Positions 20,744 through 30,623 of a stretch of 64,000 nucleotides of DNA are shown piece after piece. Below the pieces are notes generated by a model. That model worked only from the letters and a program-made list of their open reading frames with translations. It was not told the origin of the DNA and did not search any database. The first letter of the stretch is position 1, and each line of letters starts with the position of its first letter. The position numbers and the translations under genes are program-made. This stretch comes from Methylophilus rhizosphaerae (GTDB lineage: Bacteria; Pseudomonadota; Gammaproteobacteria; Burkholderiales; Methylophilaceae): assembly GCF_900100975.1 (NCBI RefSeq), contig NZ_FNFX01000002.1, forward strand, positions 310,001 through 374,000. Reading direction: 5' to 3'.

Positions 20744-21889
20744 ATGAATACGGTTTATTTCGACCATAACAGCACCACCGCTTTAAAACCGCAGGTTTTG
20801 CAGGCGATGTTGCCCTGGTTGTCGCAGACAGCCGGCAATGCGACCAGTCGCCATGTGTACGGTCGCAATGTGCGTGATGCAGTGGAAACAGCAAGAAAGC
20901 AAATCGCAGAATGTGTTGGTGTACAAGCTTCACAAGTGGTCTTCACTTCTGGCGGTACGGAAGCAAACAATTTTGCAATCAAGGGCATAGCTGCCAATTT
21001 GGCACCGACGCAGTTACTGGTCAGTGCGATCGAGCATCCTTGTGTCTCACGCCCTGCGCAATCGCTGGCGTGGCATGGCTGGAAAGTGCAAAGCATTGGC
21101 GTTGATGACCAGTGTGTGCTGGATCTGGCTGATGCTGCACAAAAGCTAAGCACCCGCACCGGGCTGGTTTCCGTCATGTTAGCCAACAATGAAACCGGTG
21201 CCATCCAGCCGATTGCCGAGCTGGCTAAACTGGCCAAAGCACAGGATGCCCTGCTGCATACGGATGCCGTGCAGGCCTTCGGTAAATTGCCGGTGGATTT
21301 TGGCGCGCTTGGCGTGAATGCCATGACGGTCTCCAGCCACAAGATAGGTGGCCCGGTAGGCGTGGGCGCATTGATCCTGGATAAACGTGTGGATATTGCG
21401 CCATTGCTACATGGCGGTGGCCAGGAGCGTGGCCTGCGCAGTGGTACGGAAAATGTCGCGGCTATTGTGGGTTTTGCCAACGCCTGTGAATTGGCAGCAG
21501 CGTCATTGAAAACACGCAGCGAGACCCAAGCTAAGTTACGTGAGCAACTGGAAACCGGCCTGCAAAGGCTAAATGCCGTGATCTTCGGCCAGCAGGCACA
21601 GCGCCTGCCGAATACCAGTTTTTTTGCCATCCCCAATATTGAAGGGGAAACACTGGTGACCGCCCTGGATAAAGCGGGTTATGCCGTCGCAAGCGGTTCA
21701 GCGTGTTCCAGCGATAGCACCGAACCTAGCCACGTATTACTGGCAATGGGTGTGGACGCCGACGTGGCACGTGGTGCGGTGCGCGTGAGCCTCGGTGAGC
21801 ATAATACCGAAGCGGAAATACAGGGATTTTTGCAAGCGTTGCAGCAGGAAGTGAAACGCTTGAAAGGATTAAGTGCCGTTGCGGCATAG
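20744..21889 (+). CDS. second cysteine desulfurase (NifS/IscS-like)
   Basis: 381 residues, class V aminotransferase fold. PLP Lys200 (VSSHKIGGPVG) and the mobile-loop catalytic Cys321 (SGSACSSDSTEPSHVL) are present, as are FDHNSTTALKP and TSGGTEANNFAIKG, so it should be active in taking sulfur from cysteine. It is clearly different from the adjacent iscS and shorter by 24 residues. In E. coli only one desulfurase lies in this operon. The start at 20744 is the first ATG at the conserved N-terminus; the frame is open back into iscR. Confidence 0.85.
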   Translation: MNTVYFDHNSTTALKPQVLQAMLPWLSQTAGNATSRHVYGRNVRDAVETARKQIAECVGVQASQVVFTSGGTEANNFAIKGIAANLAPTQLLVSAIEHPCVSRPAQSLAWHGWKVQSIGVDDQCVLDLADAAQKLSTRTGLVSVMLANNETGAIQPIAELAKLAKAQDALLHTDAVQAFGKLPVDFGALGVNAMTVSSHKIGGPVGVGALILDKRVDIAPLLHGGGQERGLRSGTENVAAIVGFANACELAAASLKTRSETQAKLREQLETGLQRLNAVIFGQQAQRLPNTSFFAIPNIEGETLVTALDKAGYAVASGSACSSDSTEPSHVLLAMGVDADVARGAVRVSLGEHNTEAEIQGFLQALQQEVKRLKGLSAVAA

Positions 21890-21913
21890 GATTTTATTGA
21901 AAGAGCATGAAAC

Positions 21914-23131
21914 ATGTCTGAAAGAAAACCGATTTACCTGGATTACTCTGCGACGACGCCGGTAGACCCGCGTGTCGCGCAAAAAATGATCCCTTACCTG
22001 ACCGAAGACTTTGGCAACCCGGCTTCGCGCAGCCATCCCTATGGCTGGACTGCCGAACAGGCCGTTGAAAATGCCCGTGAGGAAGTTGCCCGGCTGGTGC
22101 ATGCGGACCCGCGCGAAATCGTGTGGACCTCAGGTGCGACCGAGTCCAACAACCTGGCCATCAAGGGCGCGGCCCACTTTTATGCCAGCGGCAAGGGCAA
22201 GCATATCATTACCTCGGCAACCGAGCATAAAGCCGTGCTGGATACCGTACGTGAACTCGAACGCGAAGGTTATGAAGCGACTTATTTACAACCCGAGGCA
22301 GATGGCCTGATTGATATTGAAAAATTCAAAGCGGCGATTCGCCCGGATACCGTGCTGGCCTCCATCATGCTGGTGAATAATGAGATCGGCGTGGTTCAGG
22401 ACATCGAAGCGCTGGGCAATGTGTGCCGTGCCAACAACGTGATTTTCCATGTGGATGCGGCACAGGCCACCGGCAAGGTCGAAATCGACCTGGAAAAACT
22501 GCCGGTTGACCTGATGAGCTTCTCTGCACATAAAACCTATGGCCCTAAAGGCATAGGTGCCTTGTATGTACGCCGTAAACCGCGTATCCGTATCGAAGCG
22601 CAGATGCACGGTGGTGGCCATGAGCGCGGCATGCGTTCCGGCACATTGGCAACGCACCAGATTGTGGGCATGGGCGAAGCTTTCCGCATTGCACGTGAAG
22701 AAATGGCCAGTGAAAACGAACGTATCCGCGCCCTGCGTGACCGTTTACTGAAAGGCCTGCTGCAAATCGAAGAGACCTATGTCAACGGTGACCTAGATCA
22801 TCGCGTACCGCATAACCTGAACGTCAGCTTCAACTTTGTCGAAGGTGAATCATTGATTATGGCGATTAAGGATATTGCGGTATCTTCCGGTTCGGCCTGT
22901 ACCTCTGCCAGCCTGGAACCTAGTTATGTATTGCGCGCACTGGGCCGTTCGGATGAACTGGCACATAGCTCCATCCGTTTCAGTATCGGCCGCTTTACAA
23001 CTGAAGCCGATGTGGATTACACGATTGAGTTATTGAAGAGCAAGATTGGCAAATTACGTGAACTGTCCCCGCTATGGGAAATGTTCAAGGATGGGATTGA
23101 TCTGTCCAAGGTAGAATGGGCAGAGCATTAA
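21914..23131 (+). CDS. iscS: cysteine desulfurase IscS
   Basis: 405 residues. IscS transfers sulfur from cysteine to IscU for Fe-S assembly and to tRNA-thiolation partners. PLP Lys207 ([11 protein letters not shown]) and catalytic Cys329 in [20 protein letters not shown] match the E. coli enzyme within one residue, and the C-terminal [21 protein letters not shown], which contacts IscU, is intact. 24 bases after the NifS-like gene. Confidence 0.97.
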   Translation: MSERKPIYLDYSATTPVDPRVAQKMIPYLTEDFGNPASRSHPYGWTAEQAVENAREEVARLVHADPREIVWTSGATESNNLAIKGAAHFYASGKGKHIITSATEHKAVLDTVRELEREGYEATYLQPEADGLIDIEKFKAAIRPDTVLASIMLVNNEIGVVQDIEALGNVCRANNVIFHVDAAQATGKVEIDLEKLPVDLMSFSAHKTYGPKGIGALYVRRKPRIRIEAQMHGGGHERGMRSGTLATHQIVGMGEAFRIAREEMASENERIRALRDRLLKGLLQIEETYVNGDLDHRVPHNLNVSFNFVEGESLIMAIKDIAVSSGSACTSASLEPSYVLRALGRSDELAHSSIRFSIGRFTTEADVDYTIELLKSKIGKLRELSPLWEMFKDGIDLSKVEWAEH

Positions 23132-23314
23132 AAATTGATCTTTGACTGTCTGGCGGCACTGTCAGCACAGCAAATCGACGATTTTTACGAAGGATGAAAG
23201 ATTAATTTACAAAATTAAAAAGCGAAACAAAATCAAGGTGGTGAGGTGCAGTGCATTCCGGTGCCGAACCAACGCAGAGATTGTGAAGCACTTTAATTTT
23301 CAAGGAGCAACAAA
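23132..23314 (+). other. 183-base gap inside the isc operon
   Basis: Longer than any other spacer in the operon. It holds a repeated ACTGTC word near 23143-23163, a short inverted repeat AAATCG-A-CGATTT at 23171-23183, a purine-rich stretch and finally CAAGGAGCAACAAA, a strong ribosome site for iscU. No terminator with a T-run. Confidence 0.5.
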
Positions 23315-23698
23315 ATGGCTTACTCAGATAAAGTACTAGACCACTACGAGAACCCGCGTAACGTGGGTTCCCTGGACAAAAACGACCCGACAGTAGGCAC
23401 CGGCATGGTGGGTGCGCCCGCGTGTGGTGACGTGATGAAACTGCAGATCAAGGTGAATGATGCCGGCGTGATTGAAGATGCCAAATTCAAAACCTATGGC
23501 TGCGGTTCTGCGATTGCATCCAGCTCACTGGTCACCGAATGGCTGAAAGGCAAAACGCTGGACCAGGCCCAGGAAATCAAGAACTCTGCCATTGCGGAAG
23601 AACTGGCATTGCCACCAGTGAAAATTCACTGCTCCGTGCTGGCGGAAGATGCCATTAAGTCGGCTATTGCAGACCTGAGAGCCAAGCAAGGTAAATAA
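23315..23698 (+). CDS. iscU: Fe-S cluster scaffold IscU
   Basis: 127 residues. IscU is the scaffold on which [2Fe-2S] and [4Fe-4S] clusters are built from IscS-derived sulfur. The three ligand cysteines are seen in [26 protein letters not shown] and [15 protein letters not shown] (LPPVK is the HscA recognition motif). Length and sequence are typical of the IscU type without extensions. Confidence 0.97.
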   Translation: MAYSDKVLDHYENPRNVGSLDKNDPTVGTGMVGAPACGDVMKLQIKVNDAGVIEDAKFKTYGCGSAIASSSLVTEWLKGKTLDQAQEIKNSAIAEELALPPVKIHCSVLAEDAIKSAIADLRAKQGK

Positions 23699-23699
23699 G

Positions 23700-24023
23700 A
23701 TGGCGATTACCCTGACTGAAACCGCCGCACAACGTGTAGAGAAATTCCTGGCAAACCGTGGCAAAGGCATAGGCCTGCGCCTGGGCGTGAAAACCACCGG
23801 CTGTTCCGGCATGGCCTACACGCTGGAGTTTGTGGACGACATGCAACCGGAAGATACGGCGTTTGAAAGCCACGGGATCAAAGTCATCGTCGACCCGAAA
23901 AGCCTGGTCTATATCGACGGGACTGAACTGGACTTCACCAAGGAAGGCCTGAACGAAGGGTTCAAGTTCAACAACCCGAACGTCAAGGGTGAATGTGGCT
24001 GCGGCGAGTCTTTCACAGTGTAA
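23700..24023 (+). CDS. iscA: A-type Fe-S carrier IscA
   Basis: 107 residues with the three invariant cysteines: TGCSGMAY (Cys35) and GECGCGESF near the C-terminus. IscA carries iron or clusters from IscU to targets. Starts one base after the iscU stop. Confidence 0.95.
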   Translation: MAITLTETAAQRVEKFLANRGKGIGLRLGVKTTGCSGMAYTLEFVDDMQPEDTAFESHGIKVIVDPKSLVYIDGTELDFTKEGLNEGFKFNNPNVKGECGCGESFTV

Positions 24024-24119
24024 GGCCGGCTGCACCCACAGCAGTCACCTGTTTGGCATCGCCACTGACAGTCAGGCCTCTCCCGGTTCAATTCTGCATC
24101 ATTCATTGCCTGTCTAACC

Positions 24120-24632
24120 ATGCAAAATTACTTTGAGTTATTCCAGCTGCCACAGCAATTCACTATCGACACGGCTGTGCTGGATACCAACTACCGCAAA
24201 CTGCTCGCAGAAGTGCATCCGGACAGATTTGTGAATGCCTCTGCTGCCGAGAAGATGCACTCCATGCGGACAGCCACGTTAGCCAACGAAGCTTACCAGA
24301 CGCTGAAGCAGCCGACCGCTCGTGCACGCTACCTGCTGCAGCTGGCAGGTATTGCCACGGATGAGGAGAACAATACCGCCATGCCGGCTGATTTCCTCAT
24401 GGCGCAAATGGAGTGGCGTGAAGCCATGGACGATGCCAGATTTGCCAGGAATGTTGCCGCTTTGGATAACCTGTTACAGGACATGCGCCAGCAAGCCAGG
24501 CAGTTACAGCAGCAAGTGGCGGCTGAAATTACCCGTGCGCCTGCAGAAGCAGCACTGACTGTGCGCAAACTGCGCTTTATAGATAAAGTGAGCGAAGACG
24601 TGAATCAATTGATCGCTCAGTTGGAAGATTAG
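24120..24632 (+). CDS. hscB: co-chaperone HscB
   Basis: 170 residues: an N-terminal J-domain with the HPD motif (EVHPDRF, about 32-38) and a C-terminal three-helix IscU-binding domain. HscB brings IscU to HscA and stimulates its ATPase. 96 bases separate it from iscA, with no terminator visible. Confidence 0.94.
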   Translation: MQNYFELFQLPQQFTIDTAVLDTNYRKLLAEVHPDRFVNASAAEKMHSMRTATLANEAYQTLKQPTARARYLLQLAGIATDEENNTAMPADFLMAQMEWREAMDDARFARNVAALDNLLQDMRQQARQLQQQVAAEITRAPAEAALTVRKLRFIDKVSEDVNQLIAQLED

Positions 24633-24638
24633 GTTTTC

Positions 24639-26528
24639 ATGGCGTTATTACAGATTTCAGAACCCGGCATGTCACCCGCCCCGCACCAGCACAAGCTGGC
24701 GGTCGGCATAGACCTGGGCACGACCAATTCGCTGGTCGCCACCGTACGCAGTGGCATGAGCACCGTACTGCATGATGAGCATGGCCATGCCCTGCTGCCT
24801 TCCGTGGTACGCTACCTGTCAGATACGGTAGTGGTTGGTCATGAAGCCCAGGCTGCACAAAGCCAGGACCCGGTAAACACCATTGTCTCGGTCAAGCGTT
24901 TTATGGGTCGCGCCCTGCACGACATTACCGACCGTGCGCATATTCCCTATCACTTTGTTGAAAACGACTCTTCGCAAGGCATACTGGAGCTCAAGACCCG
25001 TGCCGGGTTAAAAAGCCCGGTCGAGATTTCAGCCGAGATTTTAAAAACCCTGAAACTGCGTGCCGAGAAAGCACTGGGTGGTGAGCTCACTGGTGCCGTG
25101 GTGACCGTGCCCGCCTATTTTGATGACGCCCAGCGCCAGGCGACCAAAGATGCGGCCAGGCTGGCTGGCCTGAATGTCTTGCGCCTGCTTAATGAGCCAA
25201 CGGCGGCTGCCGTGGCTTATGGCCTGGATAATGCTGCCGAGGGCGTGTATGTTATTTATGACCTGGGTGGCGGTACCTTTGATGTGTCTATCCTGCGCCT
25301 GAGCAAAGGCGTATTTGAAGTACTGGCGACCAACGGGGATTCTGCCCTGGGAGGCGATGATTTTGATCACCGCATTTATTGCTGGCTACTGGATCAGGTG
25401 CGCAGCAAAACAGCAGACTTCAAACCATTGAATGAAGAAGATACGCGCCTGTTACTGACCAAATCACGCCAGGCCAAGGAATGGCTGACCGACAATCACG
25501 AAGCCAATATCCTGGGCAAACTGAACAACGGTGCTTTCATTGATGAAACCCTGACCGTCAACCAGTTTGTGCAACTGACCGAGCATCTGGTCAGCAAAAC
25601 CCTGACGCCCACGCGCAAAGCCATGCGGGATGCCGGTTTGAGTGTTGAAGACATCCACGGTGTGGTGCTGGTGGGTGGTGCTACCCGCATGCCGCATATC
25701 CGTCATGCGGTACAGGCGTTTTTCAAACAGGAACCCCTGACCAACCTCGATCCGGACAAAGTAGTCGCGCTGGGCGCCGCTATCCAGGCCAATGTGCTGG
25801 CTGGCAACCGCAGCGATGATGAACTGTTGCTGCTGGATGTCACACCGCTATCGCTGGGGCTGGAAACCATGGGTGGGCTGGTTGAAAAAGTCATTCCGCG
25901 TAATTCTACGCTGCCGATTGCCCGTGCCCAGGATTTCACCACCTATAAGGATGGCCAGACCGCCATGGCGATCCATGTGGTACAAGGCGAGCGTGAACTG
26001 GTGAGCGACTGCCGCTCGCTGGCCCGCTTTGAACTGCGTGGTATTCCGCCCATGGCCGCTGGTGCGGCACGTATCCGCGTCACCTTCCAGGTCGATGCCG
26101 ATGGCCTGCTATCGGTCAGTGCGCGTGAGCAAACCAGTGGCGTGGAAGCCAACATCACGGTCAAACCCTCTTATGGCCTGAATGAAGACCAGATCACGGC
26201 CATGCTCAAGGATTCCTTTGGCGCGGCCGAAAGTGACAAACAGGCGCGCATGCTGCGTGAAGCGATTGTCGATGCACAACGTTTGGCCGAAGCCATTCAA
26301 GCGGCATTGGCCGAGGATGGCGACAAGCTGCTCACAGCGACAGAACGTGAAACCATACAAACCCATCTCGATGCCCTGCTCGCCTTGTGCCAGGGCACGG
26401 ACAGCCAAGCCGTGAAACAAGGTACCGAGGCACTTAACCACGCCACTGAAGCGTTTGCTGCCAAGCGCATGGATGCCTCCGTACAAAAAGCCCTGACGGG
26501 TAAGAACCTGGATTCCCTGGAACTGTAA
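24639..26528 (+). CDS. hscA: Hsp70-type chaperone HscA
   Basis: 629 residues, Hsp70 family. The N-terminus [10 protein letters not shown] matches E. coli HscA, confirming the start at 24639. ATPase motifs [25 protein letters not shown] and [12 protein letters not shown] are seen; the substrate domain follows from about 390. HscA binds the LPPVK motif of IscU and drives cluster transfer. Confidence 0.96.
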   Translation: MALLQISEPGMSPAPHQHKLAVGIDLGTTNSLVATVRSGMSTVLHDEHGHALLPSVVRYLSDTVVVGHEAQAAQSQDPVNTIVSVKRFMGRALHDITDRAHIPYHFVENDSSQGILELKTRAGLKSPVEISAEILKTLKLRAEKALGGELTGAVVTVPAYFDDAQRQATKDAARLAGLNVLRLLNEPTAAAVAYGLDNAAEGVYVIYDLGGGTFDVSILRLSKGVFEVLATNGDSALGGDDFDHRIYCWLLDQVRSKTADFKPLNEEDTRLLLTKSRQAKEWLTDNHEANILGKLNNGAFIDETLTVNQFVQLTEHLVSKTLTPTRKAMRDAGLSVEDIHGVVLVGGATRMPHIRHAVQAFFKQEPLTNLDPDKVVALGAAIQANVLAGNRSDDELLLLDVTPLSLGLETMGGLVEKVIPRNSTLPIARAQDFTTYKDGQTAMAIHVVQGERELVSDCRSLARFELRGIPPMAAGAARIRVTFQVDADGLLSVSAREQTSGVEANITVKPSYGLNEDQITAMLKDSFGAAESDKQARMLREAIVDAQRLAEAIQAALAEDGDKLLTATERETIQTHLDALLALCQGTDSQAVKQGTEALNHATEAFAAKRMDASVQKALTGKNLDSLEL

Positions 26529-26529
26529 T

Positions 26530-26871
26530 ATGCCAAAAATCACCGTACTTCCCCACCCTGAACTCTGCCCGGAAGGAGCCGTGGTTGAAGCAGCCACCGG
26601 CACATCCATTTGCGATGCACTGCATCAGCACGATATTGATATTGATAGCGCCTGTGGTGGCGTGTGTGCCTGTACCACCTGCCATGTCATTGTGCGTGAA
26701 GGATTCCGCAGCCTGAACGAGATTGAAGAAGACGAGGAAGATATGCTGGACCGGGCATGGGGGCTGCAGCCACTCTCCCGCCTTTCCTGCCAGGCGATCC
26801 TGCAGGAAACCGATGTGACGGTTGAAATTCCCAAATACAGTATCAACCTGGCCAAGGAAGGCCATCAGTAG
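26530..26871 (+). CDS. fdx: [2Fe-2S] ferredoxin of the isc operon
   Basis: 113 residues. Adrenodoxin-type ferredoxin with ligand cysteines in SACGGVCACTTCHV and the fourth in RLSCQAIL. It supplies electrons for cluster assembly. Starts one base after the hscA stop and is last in the operon; no iscX follows. Confidence 0.95.
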   Translation: MPKITVLPHPELCPEGAVVEAATGTSICDALHQHDIDIDSACGGVCACTTCHVIVREGFRSLNEIEEDEEDMLDRAWGLQPLSRLSCQAILQETDVTVEIPKYSINLAKEGHQ

Positions 26872-26894
26872 TAAAAAAAGTAACCAGAAGCCGC

Positions 26895-26926
26895 AAAAAA
26901 AGCCGATTCTGTCATCGGCTTTTTTA
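26895..26926. terminator. intrinsic terminator between fdx and carbonic anhydrase
   Basis: AAGCCGAT, six-base loop, ATCGGCTT, flanked by an A-run and a T-run. It can end the isc operon and, from the other side, the carbonic anhydrase transcript. Confidence 0.85.
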
Positions 26927-26950
26927 TTGCTGGTTCAGAAACACTTATCG

Positions 26951-27595
26951 TTAGCCGATAAACGTATCCTCCATAAAGTTGACTTTGCCAGTGGAGACAT
27001 CGTAAATGGCACCGACTATCCCGATCTGCCTGCTCTGCAACATATCATCAATGATATCGCTGCAACGGATAATCGTCTCGATCTGGTAGTTGACGTTCAA
27101 TGCGCAGATTTTCCCCACAAAATCCGGGTTGCCAGAGTTGCGCTGCGCAGGATCCGTCACTGTTTTTTCATGGCGGATTGAGGGTTTGATCAGATTGATG
27201 ATTTCGCCGATATGGCCATCCTTGAAATCATCACAAGCGGCTTTTACCGCGCCACAGGACGTATGCCCCATCACGACAATCAGTTTGCTGTGCAGGTATT
27301 TGCAGCCAAACTCCAGGCTACCTATCCCTTTATCCGAAGCGATGTTCCCCGCCAGCCTGACACTGAAAATATCGCCCAGCGCCTGGTCAAATAACAACTC
27401 CACCGGTGCACGCGAATCACTGCAACTTAAAGTAGAAGCAAACGGATGCTGCTTGTCCTTGGTAATCTGGATCAGCGACCTGAAATCCTTATCTTCTTCG
27501 CGATCACTGGCAAAACGGCGGTTACCCTCGATCAGAATATCCAGCGCTTCGCGCGGTGTCATTTTATCTCGATCCAGTAAGGGGTGTTTGTACAT
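26951..27595 (-). CDS. beta-carbonic anhydrase
   Basis: 214 residues. Zinc ligands and catalytic Asp-Arg pair are seen in STLSCSDSRAPVE and VMGHTSCGAVKAA. The enzyme interconverts CO2 and bicarbonate in the cytoplasm. It lies 56 bases downstream of a SulP transporter on the same strand, a pairing known for bicarbonate import and supply. Confidence 0.9.
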   Translation of the reverse strand: MYKHPLLDRDKMTPREALDILIEGNRRFASDREEDKDFRSLIQITKDKQHPFASTLSCSDSRAPVELLFDQALGDIFSVRLAGNIASDKGIGSLEFGCKYLHSKLIVVMGHTSCGAVKAACDDFKDGHIGEIINLIKPSIRHEKTVTDPAQRNSGNPDFVGKICALNVNYQIETIIRCSDIIDDMLQSRQIGIVGAIYDVSTGKVNFMEDTFIG

Positions 27596-27651
27596 AATAT
27601 ATATCCTCTAATCAATGATTTTATTTTCACATGACAGGCCATGTGGCTTGG

Positions 27652-29238
27652 TTAATGTCCCAGCAAATACCTGGGAGGTTTGAACGCAATAGTTTCTACG
27701 TCAATATTTTTCAATCTGGCGTGTTGCTGATAGTCATGGATAAATTCCACAACATCGTGAGCAATGGACTTGCTATTGGTGCAGTCAATCACGACTTTGC
27801 TATTGGCAGGAATAGATTCTAGCACTTCCAGAATGCTCGCCTTGTTAAAGAAGGACACTTCTTCCGCCAGCACCAGCTCATAGACCTCCCGGCCTTCCTG
27901 CTGGGAATGGGTTTGCTTGATGTAATGCGAGTTGCGGTAACTATGGTGCAGCGTAAAGAATACCGCCACGACCAAGCCCAGGCCAATGCCGGTCAACAGG
28001 TCTGTCAGCACAATAGCGATAATGGTCACCATGAAAGGAATAAACTGTTCCCAGCCAAGCGCATACATTTGCCTGAACAGGCCGGGTTTTGCCAGTTTGT
28101 ACCCTACCATGATCAGGATAGCCGCCAGGCTGGCCAGGGGAATCATGTTGAGGAAACTGGCAATCGTGACCACACTGAGCAACAGCCAAACGCCATGCAG
28201 CACAGCCGATAATTTTGTTTGCGCACCGAACGCCACATTGGCACTGCTACGTACAATGACCTGTGTCACCGGTAAACCACCAATCAAACCGGAGACCATA
28301 TTTCCCAGTCCCTGCGCCTTGAGCTCCCGGTTCGTTGGCGTGACACGTTTCAAGGGGTCCAGCTTGTCAGCGGCTTCCACGCACAACAGGGTTTCCAGGC
28401 TGGCAATAATCGCTATCACCAGCGCTGTTTTAATCACCAGGGGTTGCGCAATCTGGCTGAAATCGGGATACGTGAAGAAACTGGTAAATTCTGCCAGGCT
28501 GCTCGCCACCGGCAAATGCACCACCTGGTCAGCCCTAAGGGAAAAGTTTAACCAGCCGCGCATGAATGCCAGGTTAAGCAGGATCCCGACAAGCACCACC
28601 ACAATAGGCCCTTGCAGTAGCTGGAAGAATTTATGTTTTTTGCTCAGCACTGTATCCCATAATATCAGAATACCGAAAGAAACGGCTGCAATCAGCACGG
28701 CGCCGGGCGTCAGTAAATCCCAGGATTGCAAAAGGTCATGAAAGGTATTGTGCCCTTCGAATACTTCAAACGCCTCGCTCCCTTCAAAGTCAGCATCATT
28801 GCCTAACGCATGCGGGATCTGCTTCAGGATAATGAGCAGGCCTATCCCCGTCAGCATCCCTTTAATGACCGAACCGGGCACAAAATAGGCAATAAACCCC
28901 GCCTTGAGTTGCCCCAGCAAATACTGGAAGATCCCCGCCAGCACCACAGCCGCCAGAAATATCTCGTAAGAGCCCAGTTGGCTGATGGCTGCCAGTACAA
29001 TCACCGCCAGGCCGGCTGCGGGGCCGCTCACACCTAGCTGCGAGCCACTGGCCAGGCCAACCACAATGCCACCGACAATACCGGAAATGACACCGGCAAA
29101 TAATGGTGCGCCGGAGGCCAGGGCGATGCCCAGGCATAAAGGGAGGGCAACAAAGAAAACAACAATAGAGGCCGGCAGATCCCGGTTGGCATACTTAAAC
29201 AGGTCGAGGTATCCCCGCCTGGTTGATACAGTGGACAT
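27652..29238 (-). CDS. SulP-family inorganic anion transporter with STAS domain
   Basis: 528 residues. About 11-12 membrane segments of the SulP/SLC26 fold (AlaPro-rich N-terminus, SGPAAGLAVIVLAAI, IIGSLETLLCVEAADKL-like region, GLPVTQVIVRSSANVAFGAQTK) and a short C-terminal STAS-like part (about 430-528). Substrate could be sulfate or bicarbonate; the carbonic anhydrase just downstream favours bicarbonate. The start at 29238 has AAGGAG nine bases upstream; an in-frame GTG lies at 29256. Confidence 0.87.
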   Translation of the reverse strand: MSTVSTRRGYLDLFKYANRDLPASIVVFFVALPLCLGIALASGAPLFAGVISGIVGGIVVGLASGSQLGVSGPAAGLAVIVLAAISQLGSYEIFLAAVVLAGIFQYLLGQLKAGFIAYFVPGSVIKGMLTGIGLLIILKQIPHALGNDADFEGSEAFEVFEGHNTFHDLLQSWDLLTPGAVLIAAVSFGILILWDTVLSKKHKFFQLLQGPIVVVLVGILLNLAFMRGWLNFSLRADQVVHLPVASSLAEFTSFFTYPDFSQIAQPLVIKTALVIAIIASLETLLCVEAADKLDPLKRVTPTNRELKAQGLGNMVSGLIGGLPVTQVIVRSSANVAFGAQTKLSAVLHGVWLLLSVVTIASFLNMIPLASLAAILIMVGYKLAKPGLFRQMYALGWEQFIPFMVTIIAIVLTDLLTGIGLGLVVAVFFTLHHSYRNSHYIKQTHSQQEGREVYELVLAEEVSFFNKASILEVLESIPANSKVVIDCTNSKSIAHDVVEFIHDYQQHARLKNIDVETIAFKPPRYLLGH

Positions 29239-29312
29239 GATGTGTTTCTCCTTCACAAGTGAAATAATGTTTCGTTATATTATTTGTATGGATAATTGAG
29301 TCGGCCAATAAA

Positions 29313-29340
29313 CAAAGCCCCACATTTCTGTGGGGCTTTG
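29313..29340 (-). terminator. intrinsic terminator after the repeat protein gene
   Basis: Perfect 12-bp stem CAAAGCCCCACA / TGTGGGGCTTTG with a TTTC loop; on the minus strand it is followed by TTTATT. It separates the small secreted protein gene from SulP. Confidence 0.8.
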
Positions 29341-29346
29341 TGAGGT

Positions 29347-29634
29347 TTAGTCGGTGTGGGTATCCGCCATGTAAGGGCGCTTGCCAAGAAAGTTCAAGCG
29401 CAGTTGCTGGTGTTTGTCGTAACCTTTCGCTGGCTTGGCTGAGGTGGCGGCCATCTCGCCGGTATTCGCCTGCTGTTGCTGGCTGGTTGCCGGCACCTGG
29501 GCGTAAGGGCGCTGCCCCAGGAAGTTTTTCTGGTGCAAAGTACGTACATCCACTTCTTGTGCCTGCGTTTCATCCGCTTGTGCATTGGCGACCCAAACCA
29601 CTGACACCAGTAACGCCAATAATAACCGATTCAT
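29347..29634 (-). CDS. small secreted protein with two NFLG[QK]RPY repeats
   Basis: 95 residues that I do not recognise. A clear signal peptide (MNRLLLALLVSVVWVANAQA) gives a mature protein of about 75 residues, polar and Gln/Ala-rich. Two copies of a nine-residue motif, NFLGQRPYA (37-45) and NFLGKRPYM (81-89), are separated by a low-complexity linker; the repeat is also visible in the DNA. GAGCGAGA precedes the ATG at a usable distance and a strong terminator follows the stop, so it seems a real monocistronic gene. Likely periplasmic; function unknown. Confidence 0.7.
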   Translation of the reverse strand: MNRLLLALLVSVVWVANAQADETQAQEVDVRTLHQKNFLGQRPYAQVPATSQQQQANTGEMAATSAKPAKGYDKHQQLRLNFLGKRPYMADTHTD

Positions 29635-29834
29635 TCTCGCTCCTTTATGGTTGACCTGTCACACAGCCTATCAAAGGCCGACGTCATTATGTCGTAACAA
29701 CCTTACGCGACACTGACGGCAACAGGCATCATGTTTGTGCCCGACCTGCCAGTATGCTTGCAGGCAATCACAACGAAGTGGCATTTTGCCGGCGCTACAT
29801 TCACAACACATCTCCCGCCATAGGTATTTCGGTA

Positions 29835-29840
29835 TATACT
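29835..29840 (+). promoter_or_regulatory. -10 box just before the LuxR-family gene
   Basis: TATACT ends nine bases before the ATG at 29850, leaving no room for a leader with a ribosome site if it is used. Confidence 0.35.
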
Positions 29841-29849
29841 GAATGGCAT

Positions 29850-30623
29850 ATGCCAGTTAACCCTCATTCCCCAGCCGACGGAACTGCCCTCGCCCTGCGC
29901 CATACGTTGAAGCAGACTCAAACCCAGATAGGCCATGACAGGCTGTTTGAGAAATTCGGGCACCAGTTGTTTACTTCGGGCTGGTCGGCCACGCTAGTAC
30001 AATGGCTGCTGGATGAAATCTGCCTGCAATTCGGGGCGCAACATGGCCTGATCAGCCAGCAACATGCAGGAGCGCTCAAAATACTTGCCCAGCGCGGCAA
30101 TGCCTTTCCGGTCGGTGTCAGAATCCCCATGCTGGGCGTATTGGCGCAATGGTTAAAGGAACCAATTCACTTCAAAGTGCATCAGCAATACATTCCCGGT
30201 TTATGGGCATTGCAAATCCCCGCCGATGATCAATCAACCCTGCTGTGCTACCACTTCCCCATTGCCTGCCAGCAGCAGGCGGTTGGCCTGATGGCGCTCA
30301 TCACCGGCAACCCTTTAAACGCAAACAGTTTGCAGACGCTGTACAGTCTCTGCGGTATGCTGGGTTTTGCGTTACATAGGCCAGCCCAGGCAAGTACCAT
30401 GCTCGATACCAGTTATATGCAAAAGCTGACACCGCGTGAGCGCGAGGTATTTGCCTTGCTGCCTTCCGGTGCCAGTAATGCACTGCTGGCAACCAAGCTG
30501 GGCATATCGCCCGGCACGGTCAAAATCCACATTGAACGGATTCTCAGCAAGCTGGCGCTGAATGACCGCACCCAGGCAGCGGTCAAGGCAGTGGAAGCCG
30601 GTTTCAAGAGCGATGGGCTATAA
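29850..30623 (+). CDS. LuxR-family transcriptional regulator
   Basis: 257 residues. The C-terminal LuxR/NarL HTH (about 195-255; LTPREREVFALLPSGASN, LATKLGISPGTVKIHIERIL) is unambiguous. The N-terminal 180 residues look like a GAF-type sensor and have no autoinducer-domain signature or receiver Asp. The next gene, a hybrid histidine kinase, starts directly after the stop, so this is one signalling operon (29850-33058). The frame is open to 29754; the start at 29850 is a judgement. Confidence 0.8.
   Translation: MPVNPHSPADGTALALRHTLKQTQTQIGHDRLFEKFGHQLFTSGWSATLVQWLLDEICLQFGAQHGLISQQHAGALKILAQRGNAFPVGVRIPMLGVLAQWLKEPIHFKVHQQYIPGLWALQIPADDQSTLLCYHFPIACQQQAVGLMALITGNPLNANSLQTLYSLCGMLGFALHRPAQASTMLDTSYMQKLTPREREVFALLPSGASNALLATKLGISPGTVKIHIERILSKLALNDRTQAAVKAVEAGFKSDGL

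Noticed and set aside
20755-21636. 293-codon open frame on the minus strand
   Set aside because: It lies wholly antisense to the NifS-like desulfurase, has low-complexity Ala/Ser composition, and lacks any family motif. It is a shadow of the real gene.
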